Assembly: GCF_900167475.1 (NCBI RefSeq)
Contig: NZ_LT796768.1
Span: forward strand, 1,674,001-1,738,000
DNA: 64,000 nt
Source of the DNA: Aeromicrobium choanae
GTDB taxonomy: Bacteria; Actinomycetota; Actinomycetes; Propionibacteriales; Nocardioidaceae
Direction of reading: 5' to 3'
The position numbers and the translations under genes were made by a program. This document shows, in pieces, positions 29,691-39,996 of the stretch (position 1 is its first letter; each line of letters opens with the position of its first letter). Below the pieces are notes generated by a model that had not been told where the DNA came from, made no database searches, and saw nothing but the letters and a program-made list of their open reading frames with translations.

Positions 29691-30733
29691 GCACGGGCCG
29701 CGCACTCCTGGTGAGTCCGGCGTTCTTCGGCTACGAGCGGGACATCGCCGCGGAGCTGGAGCGCCAGGGGTGGGACACCGTCTTCGTCGACGAGCGACCG
29801 TCGAACAGCGCCCTGATGCGCGCGGTGATCCGGGTGCGGCGCTCGCTGCTGGGACGGCTCATCCAGGCGCACTACCGGTCCACGCTCGACCGGCTGCGTC
29901 GCGAACGGTTCGACCTCGTCGTGGTGATCAAGGGCGAGGTGGTCCCGGCGTGGTTCCTGCGCGAGCTGCGGGCGCTCAACCCCGGCGCCGCCTTCGTGTT
30001 CTACGCCTACGACGCCGTGGGCAACTCGCCCAACTGCCTCGGCCTGCTCGACCAGTTCGACGCCCGGCTCAGCTTCGACCGCGACGACGTGGAGGCCCAC
30101 GCGGGCTTCGGCTACCTGCCGCTGTTCCACACGCCCGAGTTCCGGCCGCTCCCGGCCGAGCAGGCGGCGGGGAGCCGGCGCCACCGCTGGGCCTTCGTGG
30201 GCACGCTGCACAGCGGCCGCTACGCGTTCGTCCGGCGCCTGATCGGCGACGGCGAGGGCGACTTCACGTTCTTCTACGTCCAGGCGCGGTGGTACTTCGC
30301 GCTGACCAAGTACGTCACGCGCGAGAACCGCAGCGTGCCGTGGCGCGACGTGTCGTTCACCCCGCTCACCCGGGCGCAGATCGCCGAGGTGTTCCGCCAC
30401 TCGGTGGCCGTCCTGGACATGCAGCGGCCGGGCCAGTCCGGACTCACGATGCGGACGCTCGAGGTGCTGGCGTCCGGCTCGATCCTCGTCACCACGAACC
30501 CGTCGATCGCGCAGGAGCCGTTCTACGACCCGCGTCGCGTCGTGATCCTCCCGGACGAGGGGCGGACCACCGACGCCGCGCAGCTGCTCGCCGACGTCGT
30601 CGCCGCGGGCGCACCGGCGGGCGCTCCGCCGGGGTTCGAGGCCTACTCGCTCGAGTCGTTCGTCCGCCAGCTGGTCGCCGCGGGCGTCGCAGGCGAGCGG
30701 CCCGGGAGCGGGCGGTCAGACCGGGTCGAGTGA
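29687..30733 (+). CDS. CgeB-like glycosyltransferase family protein
   Basis: 348 aa. The C-terminal region TMRTLEVLASGSILVTTNP plus the later YSLESFVRQL matches the Glyco_trans_1_2/CgeB group of GT-B transferases. The N-terminal half has a Rossmann-like half (LLVSPAFFGYERDIAAELERQGW; VVVIKGEVVP). It probably adds a sugar to a lipid-linked intermediate in the cytosol. The GTG start overlaps the epimerase stop, and GGAAG lies upstream. The 3' end overlaps the convergent Wzy-like gene by 18 bp. It is the only conventional glycosyltransferase in the window's polysaccharide genes. Confidence 0.78.
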   Translation: MSTGRALLVSPAFFGYERDIAAELERQGWDTVFVDERPSNSALMRAVIRVRRSLLGRLIQAHYRSTLDRLRRERFDLVVVIKGEVVPAWFLRELRALNPGAAFVFYAYDAVGNSPNCLGLLDQFDARLSFDRDDVEAHAGFGYLPLFHTPEFRPLPAEQAAGSRRHRWAFVGTLHSGRYAFVRRLIGDGEGDFTFFYVQARWYFALTKYVTRENRSVPWRDVSFTPLTRAQIAEVFRHSVAVLDMQRPGQSGLTMRTLEVLASGSILVTTNPSIAQEPFYDPRRVVILPDEGRTTDAAQLLADVVAAGAPAGAPPGFEAYSLESFVRQLVAAGVAGERPGSGRSDRVE

Positions 30734-31939
30734 CCCGGCCGTCTCCGCCGGCTGTCTCCGTCGGGCCTGGTCCCGAGCCGTGATCGCGATCAGCACCGCC
30801 ATCGCGAGCGTCGCGGGCGGGTCGTTGAGGCTGTTCTGGAGGAAGAAGTTCAGGCAGAAGCCGAGGGCGCCGAGGTACCAGAACTTCTCGCCCAGGGTCC
30901 ACTCGGTCTCCAGCGCGATCCGCAGGTTCGAGAGCGCCAGCCAGCACCAGTACGCGAACAGCGCGAGCCCGAGGATGCCGAATCGGTAGCCGAGGTGGGC
31001 CGGGCCGACGTGGAGGTAGTAGACGTCGCCGCTGACGCCGTCGAGCGACCGCGTGATCGGGTGCCAGAGCGCCCCGGCGCCGCGCCCGAGCAGTGTCTGG
31101 GCCGGGGTGTTGAGGTGCTCGACGTGGTAGATGATGTCGTCGACCTCGCGGAAGCGGCCCATCAGCGAGTCGTCGGCACCGCCGGAGAGCAGGGAGAACC
31201 GGCTGTCGTCGAAGAACGACGCGAGCCAGCCCACGCTGATGACGCCCAGCTGCTGCAGGAACACCACCGTGACCGTCGCGATGCCCAGCAGGTACATGAC
31301 GGCGACGTTGCTGGCCCAGGCCAGCACGACGAAGATGATGCCCAGCGCGAACTGGGTGCGGTTCCCCGACGTCAGGCCGAGCACCAGCATCGCCGCCAGG
31401 AGCGCGATGGCCAGCCCGCGACGCGGAGCGGTCTTCGCGTGGCGGGCGAACAGCGACAGGCCGCCGAGCATCATGAAGTACGGCGGGTCCCACCGCCCGC
31501 CCCAGTAGTACGCGGGCCGCAGGTTCACCGCCGCGGCGACGTAGGCCACCACGGCGATCACGATGTAGACGCCGACGAACCAGGCCACGAACCGCGTGTC
31601 GGTCAGCTCGTCGAGGAAGGTGGACGCCACCACCATGCACAGCAGGAAGAACAGCAGCAGCCCGATGTCACTGACGACGTAGCGGGCCACGAAGTCAGGC
31701 CGGAACGGGATCATCACCAGCCCGGTGACCATGCACGCCACCACGAGCATCTCGGCCTTGCGCGAGATGGGCTGCGCGGAGCGGCGCGACAGGACGAGTG
31801 CCGCGACGAAGCACGCCGCGACGATCCCCAGGAACAGGGTGGCGCTCGGCACGGCCTTGGGCCCCGACGCGTCGTTGAGGTCCCATGCCGCCAGACCGAG
31901 CAGCACGAGCATCGCGGCAGACTCCTTGCCTCCGCGCAT
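30716..31939 (-). CDS. Wzy-like O-antigen/polysaccharide polymerase
   Basis: 407 aa with about ten membrane spans and a large periplasm-facing loop (between SFFDDSRFSLL and the VGPAHLGYRFG segment). The polytopic layout, the TSGNRTQ loop and the H-x3-L-type motif near the loop end fit Wzy polymerases and O-antigen ligases, whose sequences are otherwise weakly conserved. It would join lipid-linked repeat units on the outer face of the membrane. The start overlaps the acyltransferase stop (TGATG), within a four-gene minus-strand set. Confidence 0.75.
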   Translation of the reverse strand: MRGGKESAAMLVLLGLAAWDLNDASGPKAVPSATLFLGIVAACFVAALVLSRRSAQPISRKAEMLVVACMVTGLVMIPFRPDFVARYVVSDIGLLLFFLLCMVVASTFLDELTDTRFVAWFVGVYIVIAVVAYVAAAVNLRPAYYWGGRWDPPYFMMLGGLSLFARHAKTAPRRGLAIALLAAMLVLGLTSGNRTQFALGIIFVVLAWASNVAVMYLLGIATVTVVFLQQLGVISVGWLASFFDDSRFSLLSGGADDSLMGRFREVDDIIYHVEHLNTPAQTLLGRGAGALWHPITRSLDGVSGDVYYLHVGPAHLGYRFGILGLALFAYWCWLALSNLRIALETEWTLGEKFWYLGALGFCLNFFLQNSLNDPPATLAMAVLIAITARDQARRRQPAETAGSLDPV

Positions 31940-32568
31940 CAGAATCGCAGCTGCTCCGGATCGCGCAGCGCAGCGTTCGTGCGCAGCAGGTGGCCGGCCC
32001 GTCCCATCAGACGGTCATGGTCCAGCAGCCACCACTGCGACTCCGCGACCGCCGCCGCGACGCCGTCGTCGAAGCGGGTCCCGATCTGCCGCGCGGGGAC
32101 CCCGGCGACGATCGAGTACGGCGCGACGTCGCGGGTCACCACCGACGCGGCACCGATCACGGCGCCGTCGCCGATCGTGACGCCCGCCTGGATGATCGAG
32201 TTCGACCCGATCCAGACGTCGTTCCCGATCGTGGTGTCGGTCGTCTCGACGTTGTAGTGGCGGCGCTCGACCTCGCGGTCGATCACGTAGAACGGGTAGG
32301 TCGACAGGCCGTCGAAGCGGTGCGCCTGTCCCGACGAGAAGACCTTCACGTCGCGGCCGATCGAGCAGTACCGGCCGATCGTGATCGAGCTGAGGACCGC
32401 GCGGATCTCGGAGCGGCCGCCGATGTAGGTGTAGTCCCCGATCGTGACGGGCCCGGAGATCTTGCAGTCGTGCGCGACGCGTCGGTGGCCGGCGGGCTCG
32501 CCCAGCTTCCACCGGGTGATCAGGCGGTGGGCGAGCAGCTTGGCCGCGGCGCGGTCAGGGATCCTCAC
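31939..32568 (-). CDS. left-handed beta-helix acyltransferase
   Basis: 209 aa of hexapeptide repeats: CKISGPVTIGDYTYIGGRSE, ITIGRYCSIGRDVKV, and TTIGNDVWIGSNSIIQAGVT, ending with the IVAGVPARQIG signature of the xenobiotic/serine acetyltransferase branch (CatB/WbbJ). A catalytic His is in SSGQAHRFDG. It probably O- or N-acetylates a sugar of the surface polysaccharide. The GTG start shares 4 bp with the flippase stop. Confidence 0.88.
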   Translation of the reverse strand: MRIPDRAAAKLLAHRLITRWKLGEPAGHRRVAHDCKISGPVTIGDYTYIGGRSEIRAVLSSITIGRYCSIGRDVKVFSSGQAHRFDGLSTYPFYVIDREVERRHYNVETTDTTIGNDVWIGSNSIIQAGVTIGDGAVIGAASVVTRDVAPYSIVAGVPARQIGTRFDDGVAAAVAESQWWLLDHDRLMGRAGHLLRTNAALRDPEQLRF

Positions 32569-33875
32569 GTCAGCTCCTCGGACTCGAGTCGATCTTCGGT
32601 CGTGTCGCCGGCCTCGGCTCCCGCGGCGGGAGTCGCCGGGCTGCGCAGGTAGAGCCACGCGAGCTGCAGCCGGCTGGTGACGATGGGGATGGCGAACGCC
32701 CACGCCGCGCCGGTGAGACCGTACTGCGCGACCAGGATCGGGCTCAAGCCCAGCGAGAGCACCAGGAGCGTGGCGGACGTGATGTTGAGCAGGCGCCGCT
32801 GGCCCGCCAGGACGGCGCGCGTCTCGAGGTAGAAGCAGGCGACGTTGATCGACTGCGCGATCAGGATGATCAGCACGATCGACTCGATCTGGCCGAACTC
32901 GGACCCGAACAGGGCCGAGAGCAGGTCCCCCTGCCAGGCGATGAGCAGGGAGATCGCCAGCCACGGGAGCGCGAGCCAGCAGGTGTGTCGCACGTGGGCG
33001 CGCCGGGCGTCGGGATCTAGGCCCTCGCCGTGCACGGCCTGGCGCACCACGATGCTCTTGATGATCACGCCGGAGGCCCCGATGATCATCGAGACCCGCA
33101 GCGCCGCGTTGTAGACGCCGGCCTCCTCGGTCAGTCCGTACCAGCCCAGGAGCTGCAGGGGGATGAGCGCGAAGATCCCGTTGGTGACCGTCAGCGCGCC
33201 GAAGGCGGTGACGCCGCTGATCGCCTCCCGGAACCCGCGGGGACGCAGGGGGTTCTCGCGGCTGCGCACGAAGGTGGGCAGCAGCAGGAGCAGGAACGTC
33301 GGCACCATGAGGGCCACGCCGACCGCGACGGCGGTCGTGTCCGGAGTCCTGCCGGCCAGCTCGGAGACGACCAGGACGGCCCACAGCCAGATCGACCAGA
33401 CGCTCGTCTCGAGGAAGATCGAGAGGCCGGCCGCCCCCTTCGCGCGGCAGTAGGCCGTGGTGAGCCAGAGCAGGTTGAGGCCGAGCACCGCGCACAGCAG
33501 CAGCGGCAGGTCGAGGCCGCCGAGGAGCCTCTCGGAGACCTCGGGCGCGATGATCTCGAGTGCGAGGAGCAGGGCACCGGCCCCGAGGAGCATCGCCAGC
33601 ACGGCCCACGCGGTCGAGGCGAGGTATGAGGCGTCGGAGCGGTCGCGTCCGTCGCGGTGGGCGATCTGCTCGGTGAGGTACGGCTCGGCGCCGAGCCGGG
33701 TCAGGACGCTGAGGATCGTCAGGGTCGAGACGAGCACGAAGAAGGTGCCGGAGAACTCGGCTCCGTGGACGCGGGCCACGTACACCGCCAGGCCGCCGGC
33801 GATGACCGCGCCGGCGACGCGCACGCCGATCAGCGTGGTGACGCCGAGCAGTCGGCGCAGTGCCCCGGGTGCCAC
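32565..33875 (-). CDS. polysaccharide flippase (Wzx-like, MOP superfamily)
   Basis: 436 aa, 12-14 predicted membrane spans, beginning LRRLLGVTTLIGVRVAGAVI and containing the charged loops expected of lipid-linked oligosaccharide flippases (RLGAEPYLTEQIAHRDG). It would move undecaprenyl-linked repeat units across the membrane to the Wzy-like polymerase encoded two genes downstream. GTG start; overlaps the acyltransferase gene by 4 bp. Confidence 0.87.
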   Translation of the reverse strand: MAPGALRRLLGVTTLIGVRVAGAVIAGGLAVYVARVHGAEFSGTFFVLVSTLTILSVLTRLGAEPYLTEQIAHRDGRDRSDASYLASTAWAVLAMLLGAGALLLALEIIAPEVSERLLGGLDLPLLLCAVLGLNLLWLTTAYCRAKGAAGLSIFLETSVWSIWLWAVLVVSELAGRTPDTTAVAVGVALMVPTFLLLLLPTFVRSRENPLRPRGFREAISGVTAFGALTVTNGIFALIPLQLLGWYGLTEEAGVYNAALRVSMIIGASGVIIKSIVVRQAVHGEGLDPDARRAHVRHTCWLALPWLAISLLIAWQGDLLSALFGSEFGQIESIVLIILIAQSINVACFYLETRAVLAGQRRLLNITSATLLVLSLGLSPILVAQYGLTGAAWAFAIPIVTSRLQLAWLYLRSPATPAAGAEAGDTTEDRLESEELT

Positions 33876-33912
33876 GGTCTACTCCTGGGCCGACGGGGGA
33901 GCGGCGCGGCGA

Positions 33913-35001
33913 TCAGACATGGGCGCGGAGCCAGTCCACCTCGGCCGCACGCTCGGCCTCGAGGAAGTCCGGATCGAGCGTCACGGGGTGCTTGCGGATG
34001 TCGCCGCAGCCGACCCGGTCGAACAGCGCCGATCGGGGCGAGGGGGTGAAGAGCATGGCCGGCGTGCCGTACGCGAGCGAGATGACGCACGCGTGCACGC
34101 GGTCCGCGAGGGTGAGCTGCGAGTTCGCGTAGGTCGTGAAGTACGTCCACGGCTCGTCCGAGGCGATCGCGTTGGAGTGTTGGTAGATCTTGTAGGTCAT
34201 GTGCGGGTTGAAGCGGTGCTCGGGCCGCACCACGACCCGCCCGTTGAGCGTCTCGGGCAGCGACCGGCGGTCGATCAGGTGACCCAGGTAGGCCTGCACC
34301 TTCGAGCGGTGGGCCAGCTTGGACGTCATGGACGGGGTCCGGAGGCTCCAGGTCGCGCCGTCCGCCTCGAACTGCACCTCCGCGTCCTGCGTCGGCGCTC
34401 CGATCTCGATCGTCGGCTCGGGATAGCGGTCGAAGTTGAACGTGTAGTAGTCCAGCCCCGTCGTGCGGATCGGGGTGTACGACTTCGGCGCGAAGAAGGC
34501 GCTGTCGAGGCCGTTGTGCAGCGGCGCGTCGAGCCCCCAGGAGGCGAGGATGTCGTGCGAGCGGCCGTCGCGGGTGACGATGAACTCGGGCGGGAACTCC
34601 GTGAGGAACTGCCGTGCCGCGTTCAGCTCGACGTCGGTGAACTTGAAGAACGCGGCGCCCAGCAGCGCGTAGCGGCCCCCGCGAGCGGTGAGCGCCGACA
34701 GCGTGGGTCCCCACAGCCTGCCGATGTGCTGGGACAGGACCGGGCCCTGCAGGACCATGCGCTCGACGTCGAGGTACTTCAGGAACTCGATGTCGTTCGC
34801 CGGGTTGCCCTTCGACGCGTCGTGGAAGGTGCGGTAGCCGGGCTGGTCCTGGATGAAGGCCACGGCACCCTCGCCGTAGACCTGGTCCAGGATCCACCGG
34901 CCGCCCATGTTGAAGAAGGCGTTGCCGATGTTCTGGCCCCAGAAGCCGCTGACCAGCGCCACGGTCGGCGCCGTCGAGGACGGATGCGCGTGAGAATTCA
35001 T
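33913..35001 (-). CDS. polysaccharide pyruvyl transferase family protein
   Basis: 362 aa. The N-terminal SGFWGQNIGNAFFNMGGRWI and the C-terminal LTLADRVHACVISLAYGTPA are the two characteristic motifs of the PS_pyruv_trans (CsaB/WcaK) family, which attach pyruvate ketals to surface sugars, giving them negative charge. First gene of the minus-strand polysaccharide set, 37 bp before the flippase. The substrate sugar is unknown. Confidence 0.85.
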   Translation of the reverse strand: MNSHAHPSSTAPTVALVSGFWGQNIGNAFFNMGGRWILDQVYGEGAVAFIQDQPGYRTFHDASKGNPANDIEFLKYLDVERMVLQGPVLSQHIGRLWGPTLSALTARGGRYALLGAAFFKFTDVELNAARQFLTEFPPEFIVTRDGRSHDILASWGLDAPLHNGLDSAFFAPKSYTPIRTTGLDYYTFNFDRYPEPTIEIGAPTQDAEVQFEADGATWSLRTPSMTSKLAHRSKVQAYLGHLIDRRSLPETLNGRVVVRPEHRFNPHMTYKIYQHSNAIASDEPWTYFTTYANSQLTLADRVHACVISLAYGTPAMLFTPSPRSALFDRVGCGDIRKHPVTLDPDFLEAERAAEVDWLRAHV

Positions 35002-35097
35002 GGACCCCCCTGATCCCGCGCCGGCGGCCCGAAGGACCGGTGGCGTCGCCCCCAGCCTACCGACGTCTTCACTCGTGCCTCACGGGCACCATCGGAC

Positions 35098-35811
35098 TCA
35101 GCTCCGGCGCCGGACCGTCTCTCGCTTCTGCTCGTCGACGGCCTGCTCGTAGGCGGTCACGAGGGCCTGGATCGTCAGCGGTTTGAAGCGCTCGATCATC
35201 GACGTGATGATCTCGGGCGGCTGGCCCGACGACGTGAGGTAGGGCCACACCTGGGTGCGGAAGAGGGCGGTCAGCTCGTCGGCCAGCGCGGTGCCGTGGG
35301 CGAGGATGAGCTTGCGGGCCGCGTGGGCGGCGTCGATCGGCAGCTCCGCGTCGAGGAAGCCCATGCCGACGGCCAGGTGGGCCGGCGCGAGGCGGAAGAC
35401 GTCCTCGTCCGGCGTGGGCTCGATGACGCCCAGGGCGATCAGCAGCTCGAGATCCTCGTCGGAGAGCTCGCGCCCGGCCCGCTTCTCCAGCGCGGGGCGC
35501 TCCAGGGTCTCGGGCAGCTCGGGCATCCACGGCGCGAGCAGGGTGCGGTGCAGGGCCACCTGGTCGGGTCCCGCGTCGGCGGGGATCTTCTCCAGGTAGC
35601 CCTCGATCGCCTGGAGCGTGAAGCCATGGGCCTGCAGCTCGCGCACGAGCTCGAGGCGGACGATGTGGTCGGCGCCGTAGTAGCCGTTGCGCCCTTCACG
35701 TCGCGGCGGCGGGATCAGGCCGCGGCCGGCGTAGAACCGCACGGTCCGCACGGACATGCCGACCCGCTCGGCCAGCTGCTCGATGCCGATCGACTCGGGG
35801 GCGTCGTTCAC
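35098..35811 (-). CDS. MerR-family transcriptional regulator
   Basis: 237 aa. N-terminal MerR winged helix (IEQLAERVGMSVRTVRFYAGRGLIPPPRREGRN) and a 150-residue C-terminal helical ligand domain with no Cys-rich metal loop, so it should sense an organic ligand. I prefer the second in-frame GTG (35811) as start because a TAGTCT -10 ends 7 nt before it; the GTG at 35817 is only 1 nt from that -10. It is divergent from the VanZ-like gene and 0.7 kb from fadA. The fadA promoter has a dyad between -35 and -10, the arrangement MerR proteins use; a link is inference only. Confidence 0.85.
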   Translation of the reverse strand: MNDAPESIGIEQLAERVGMSVRTVRFYAGRGLIPPPRREGRNGYYGADHIVRLELVRELQAHGFTLQAIEGYLEKIPADAGPDQVALHRTLLAPWMPELPETLERPALEKRAGRELSDEDLELLIALGVIEPTPDEDVFRLAPAHLAVGMGFLDAELPIDAAHAARKLILAHGTALADELTALFRTQVWPYLTSSGQPPEIITSMIERFKPLTIQALVTAYEQAVDEQKRETVRRRS

Positions 35812-35861
35812 GGTCACGAGACTAGCCCCGATCCGGACGGGTGCTGTCCTACGCTCGGCCC

Positions 35862-36377
35862 ATGGAAGAGCCCCGGCCCCGGGTGCCCCGCGCCGTGCTC
35901 GTGCTCGCCGTGCTCTACGTCGTGCTGGCCGCCGCGATCGGCCTGTGGCCGCGCCACGTCGACTCCGGGCTCGGCGTCGAGGCCTGGCCGCTCACCACCA
36001 CGATCGCCGACGTGCTCTCCGTGCCGGCCTCGCGGGTGGTCGACGGTGCCGAGGTCCTGGCCAACACGCTGTTCTTCGTCCCGGTCGGTGCGGTGGTGGC
36101 CGTGGCGCTGCCTCGGGCCTCGGTGCTGCTCGCCGTCGCCGCCGGCCTCGCGATCGCCGTCGTGATCGAGCTGGTGCAGGGTCTCGGACCCCTCGACCGG
36201 ACTGCGTCGCTCCTCGACGTGGTCGCCGACGTGGCGGGCGCGGTGCTCGGGTTCGGAGCCGTGCGGGCCGCATCGAGCGGCTCCCCGGCGGCCCGTGCGG
36301 CCGTCGCGATGCTCGCCGCCGTCGTGCTCGTGGTGCTCGGCGTGCTCCTGGCCGGCCTGGTGATCCCGGGGGACTGA
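35862..36377 (+). CDS. VanZ-family membrane protein (second copy)
   Basis: 171 aa, five predicted membrane spans. It shares with the copy at 27983 the motif [11 protein letters not shown] after span 1, [16 protein letters not shown] in span 2 and [23 protein letters not shown] late in the protein, but has an additional C-terminal span ([20 protein letters not shown]). A TACGCT -10 (35850-35855) ends 6 nt before the ATG, so it is probably leaderless. Function unknown; an envelope role fits the VanZ family and the polysaccharide genes to both sides. Confidence 0.8.
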   Translation: MEEPRPRVPRAVLVLAVLYVVLAAAIGLWPRHVDSGLGVEAWPLTTTIADVLSVPASRVVDGAEVLANTLFFVPVGAVVAVALPRASVLLAVAAGLAIAVVIELVQGLGPLDRTASLLDVVADVAGAVLGFGAVRAASSGSPAARAAVAMLAAVVLVVLGVLLAGLVIPGD

Positions 36378-36430
36378 GGCCGTTCGCAGGCGTGGATTCC
36401 ACTTGCCTGCAATGAAATACTGGGGGTATG

Positions 36431-36460
36431 TGGCGACTCTGACAGTAATGGTGTCAGAAT
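36431..36460 (+). promoter_or_regulatory. promoter and operator of fadA-fadB
   Basis: -35 TGGCGA (36431-36436), 18-bp spacer, -10 CAGAAT (36455-36460). The dyad CTGACA-N7-TGTCAG (36439-36457) lies in the spacer and over the -10. Some 25 of 30 bases equal the promoter at 23493-23522. Confidence 0.65.
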
Positions 36461-36495
36461 CATCGCCAACGCTTCCATCCGTTGTGAGGACATCC

Positions 36496-37710
<1,215 letters not shown>

Positions 37711-37742
37711 TCCGTCCGACCCCAGACCACGAAGGAATACGT

Positions 37743-39935
37743 ATGACTGCAACCGACGCGGTGCGCTACGAGGTCGAGAACGGCATCGTCACCCTGACGA
37801 TCGACGACCCGAACCAGAGCGCCAACACGATGAACGAGACCTACCGCGCCTCCATGGAGGCGGCGGTGAACCGTCTCGCCGACGAGATCGCCCAGGACGG
37901 CGACGCCATCAAGGGCGTCGTCATCACCAGCGCGAAGAAGACCTTCTTCGCCGGCGGCGACCTCAAGCTGATGACCCAGGCCACCCCGGACGACGCCCAG
38001 ACGCTGTTCGACAACGTCGAGTCGATCAAGGCCACGCTGCGCCAGCTCGAGACGATCGGCAAGCCCGTCGTCGCGGCGATCAACGGCGCCGCCCTCGGTG
38101 GCGGCCTCGAGATCGCGCTGGCGTGCCACCACCGCATCGCGGCGGAGGGTCGCTACGAGATCGGCCTGCCCGAGGTCACCCTCGGCCTGCTGCCCGGTGG
38201 CGGCGGCGTCACCCGCACCACCCGCATGTTCGGCATCCAGGACGCGCTGATGAACGTCCTGCTGCAGGGCCAGCGCAACCAGCCCGAGAAGGCGCTCAAG
38301 ATCGGCCTGATCGACGAGATCGTCCCCGCCGACGAGCTGCTGTCCGCGGCGCGTGCGTGGGTCGAGGCCAACGCCGGCAACGAGGAAGCGGCCACCCAAC
38401 CGTGGGACCGTCACGGTCACAAGATCCCCGGCGGCACGCCCAGCAACCCCAAGCTGGCGGCCTTCCTGCCCAGCTTCCCGGCCAACCTCAAGAAGCAGCT
38501 CAAGGGCGCGCCGTACATCGCGCCGCGCCACATCATGAGCGCCGTCGTCGAGGGTGCCCAGGTCGACTTCGACACCGCCAGCCGGATCGAGTCGCGCTAC
38601 CTGGTCAACCTGCTGATCGGCCAGCAGTTCAAGAACATGACGCAGGCGTTCTTCTTCGACCTCGGCGCGATCAACGCCGGTGGGTCGCGCCCCGAGGGCG
38701 TCGCCGAGCGCAAGGCCGAGAAGCTGGCCATCCTGGGCGCCGGCATGATGGGCGCGGGCATCGCCTACGAGGCGGCGCGCGCGGGCATCGAGGTCGTCCT
38801 GAAGGACGTCAGCGTCGAGGCCGCCGAGAAGGGCAAGAGCTACTCCGACAACCTGCTGACCAAGCAGGTCGAGCGGGGTCGCCTCACGGCTGAGAAGAAG
38901 GACCAGATCCTGGCCCGCATCCAGCCGACGGCCGACTACGCCGACCTCGCCGGCTGCGACTTCGTCGTCGAGGCCGTCTTCGAGTCGGTCGAGCTCAAGC
39001 ACAGCGTCTTCGCCGAGCTCGAGCCGATCGTCAACGGCGACGCCCTGCTGGGCTCGAACACGTCGACGCTGCCGATCACCACCCTCGCCGACGGCGTCCA
39101 GCGTCCCGAGGACTTCATCGGCATCCACTTCTTCAGCCCGGTCGACAAGATGCAGCTCGTCGAGATCATCGTGGGCGAGAAGACGTCGGACGAGGCCCTG
39201 GCCCGCGCGATCGACTTCACGAAGCAGATCCGCAAGATCCCGATCGTCGTCAACGACAGCCGCGGCTTCTTCACCTCGCGCGTGTTCGGCACGCTCGTGA
39301 TGGAGGGCGTCGAGATGCTCGCCGAGGGCGTCGACCCGGTCACGATCGAGCGCGCCGCGCAGCTGGCCGGCTTCCCGGGCCAGCCGCTCGCGATGTCCGA
39401 CGAGGTCTCGCTGACGCTGCAGCAGAAGATCGAGGGCGAGGCCCGCAAGGCCGCCGCGGCCGAGGGCAAGGAGCTGCCCGTCACGCCCGCGTCCGAGGTC
39501 GTCAACAAGCTGGTCGAGCTCGGTCGTCCGGGCAAGGCGGCCGGCGCCGGCTTCTACGAGTACCCCGAGGGCGGCAAGAAGTTCCTGTGGCCCGAGCTGT
39601 GGAACCTGTTCGTCAAGGACGATGTGGACGTGCCGCTCGAGGACATCAAGGAGCGCCTCACGTTCATCATGGCGATCGAGACGGTCCGCTGCTTCGAGGA
39701 GGGCGTCATCCGCCAGGTGGCCGACGCCAACATCGGCTCCATCTTTGGCATCGGCTTCCCGCCGGTCCACGGTGGCGCGCTGCAGTACGTGAACGGCTAC
39801 GAGTCCGCCACGGGCGAGATCGGCGTCAAGGCGTTCGCCGAGCGCGCCCAGGAGCTGGCCGAGAAGTACGGCGAGCGGTTCACCCCGCCCGCGCTGCTGC
39901 TCGAGAAGGCCGAGAAGGGCGAGAAGTTCGCCTGA
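37743..39935 (+). CDS. fadB: multifunctional fatty-acid oxidation protein (enoyl-CoA hydratase/3-hydroxyacyl-CoA dehydrogenase)
   Basis: 730 aa. Residues 1-190 are a crotonase-type hydratase with the oxyanion-hole segments KTFFAGGDLKLM and NGAALGGGLEIAL and the catalytic-Glu region LPEVTLGLLPGGGG. From about residue 328 comes the NAD-dependent 3-hydroxyacyl-CoA dehydrogenase (LAILGAGMMGAGIA; IGIHFFSPVDKMQLVEII) and its C-terminal helical domain. It hydrates enoyl-CoA and oxidises 3-hydroxyacyl-CoA, feeding FadA. AAGGA lies 6 nt before the ATG. Ends at a strong bidirectional terminator. Confidence 0.95.
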   Translation: MTATDAVRYEVENGIVTLTIDDPNQSANTMNETYRASMEAAVNRLADEIAQDGDAIKGVVITSAKKTFFAGGDLKLMTQATPDDAQTLFDNVESIKATLRQLETIGKPVVAAINGAALGGGLEIALACHHRIAAEGRYEIGLPEVTLGLLPGGGGVTRTTRMFGIQDALMNVLLQGQRNQPEKALKIGLIDEIVPADELLSAARAWVEANAGNEEAATQPWDRHGHKIPGGTPSNPKLAAFLPSFPANLKKQLKGAPYIAPRHIMSAVVEGAQVDFDTASRIESRYLVNLLIGQQFKNMTQAFFFDLGAINAGGSRPEGVAERKAEKLAILGAGMMGAGIAYEAARAGIEVVLKDVSVEAAEKGKSYSDNLLTKQVERGRLTAEKKDQILARIQPTADYADLAGCDFVVEAVFESVELKHSVFAELEPIVNGDALLGSNTSTLPITTLADGVQRPEDFIGIHFFSPVDKMQLVEIIVGEKTSDEALARAIDFTKQIRKIPIVVNDSRGFFTSRVFGTLVMEGVEMLAEGVDPVTIERAAQLAGFPGQPLAMSDEVSLTLQQKIEGEARKAAAAEGKELPVTPASEVVNKLVELGRPGKAAGAGFYEYPEGGKKFLWPELWNLFVKDDVDVPLEDIKERLTFIMAIETVRCFEEGVIRQVADANIGSIFGIGFPPVHGGALQYVNGYESATGEIGVKAFAERAQELAEKYGERFTPPALLLEKAEKGEKFA

Positions 39936-39952
39936 TCGCACTCCGCATGATG

Positions 39953-39986
39953 ACGAAGCCCCGGTCCACCTGGACCGGGGCTTCGT
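39953..39986. terminator. bidirectional intrinsic terminator
   Basis: Perfect 16-bp inverted repeat (39953-39968 with 39971-39986), opening ACGAAGCC and closing GGCTTCGT, with a minimal central CC. It separates the convergent fadB and sugar-transferase genes and leaves only 10 bp to the latter's stop. Confidence 0.88.
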
Positions 39987-39996
39987 CGTGGGTGGG

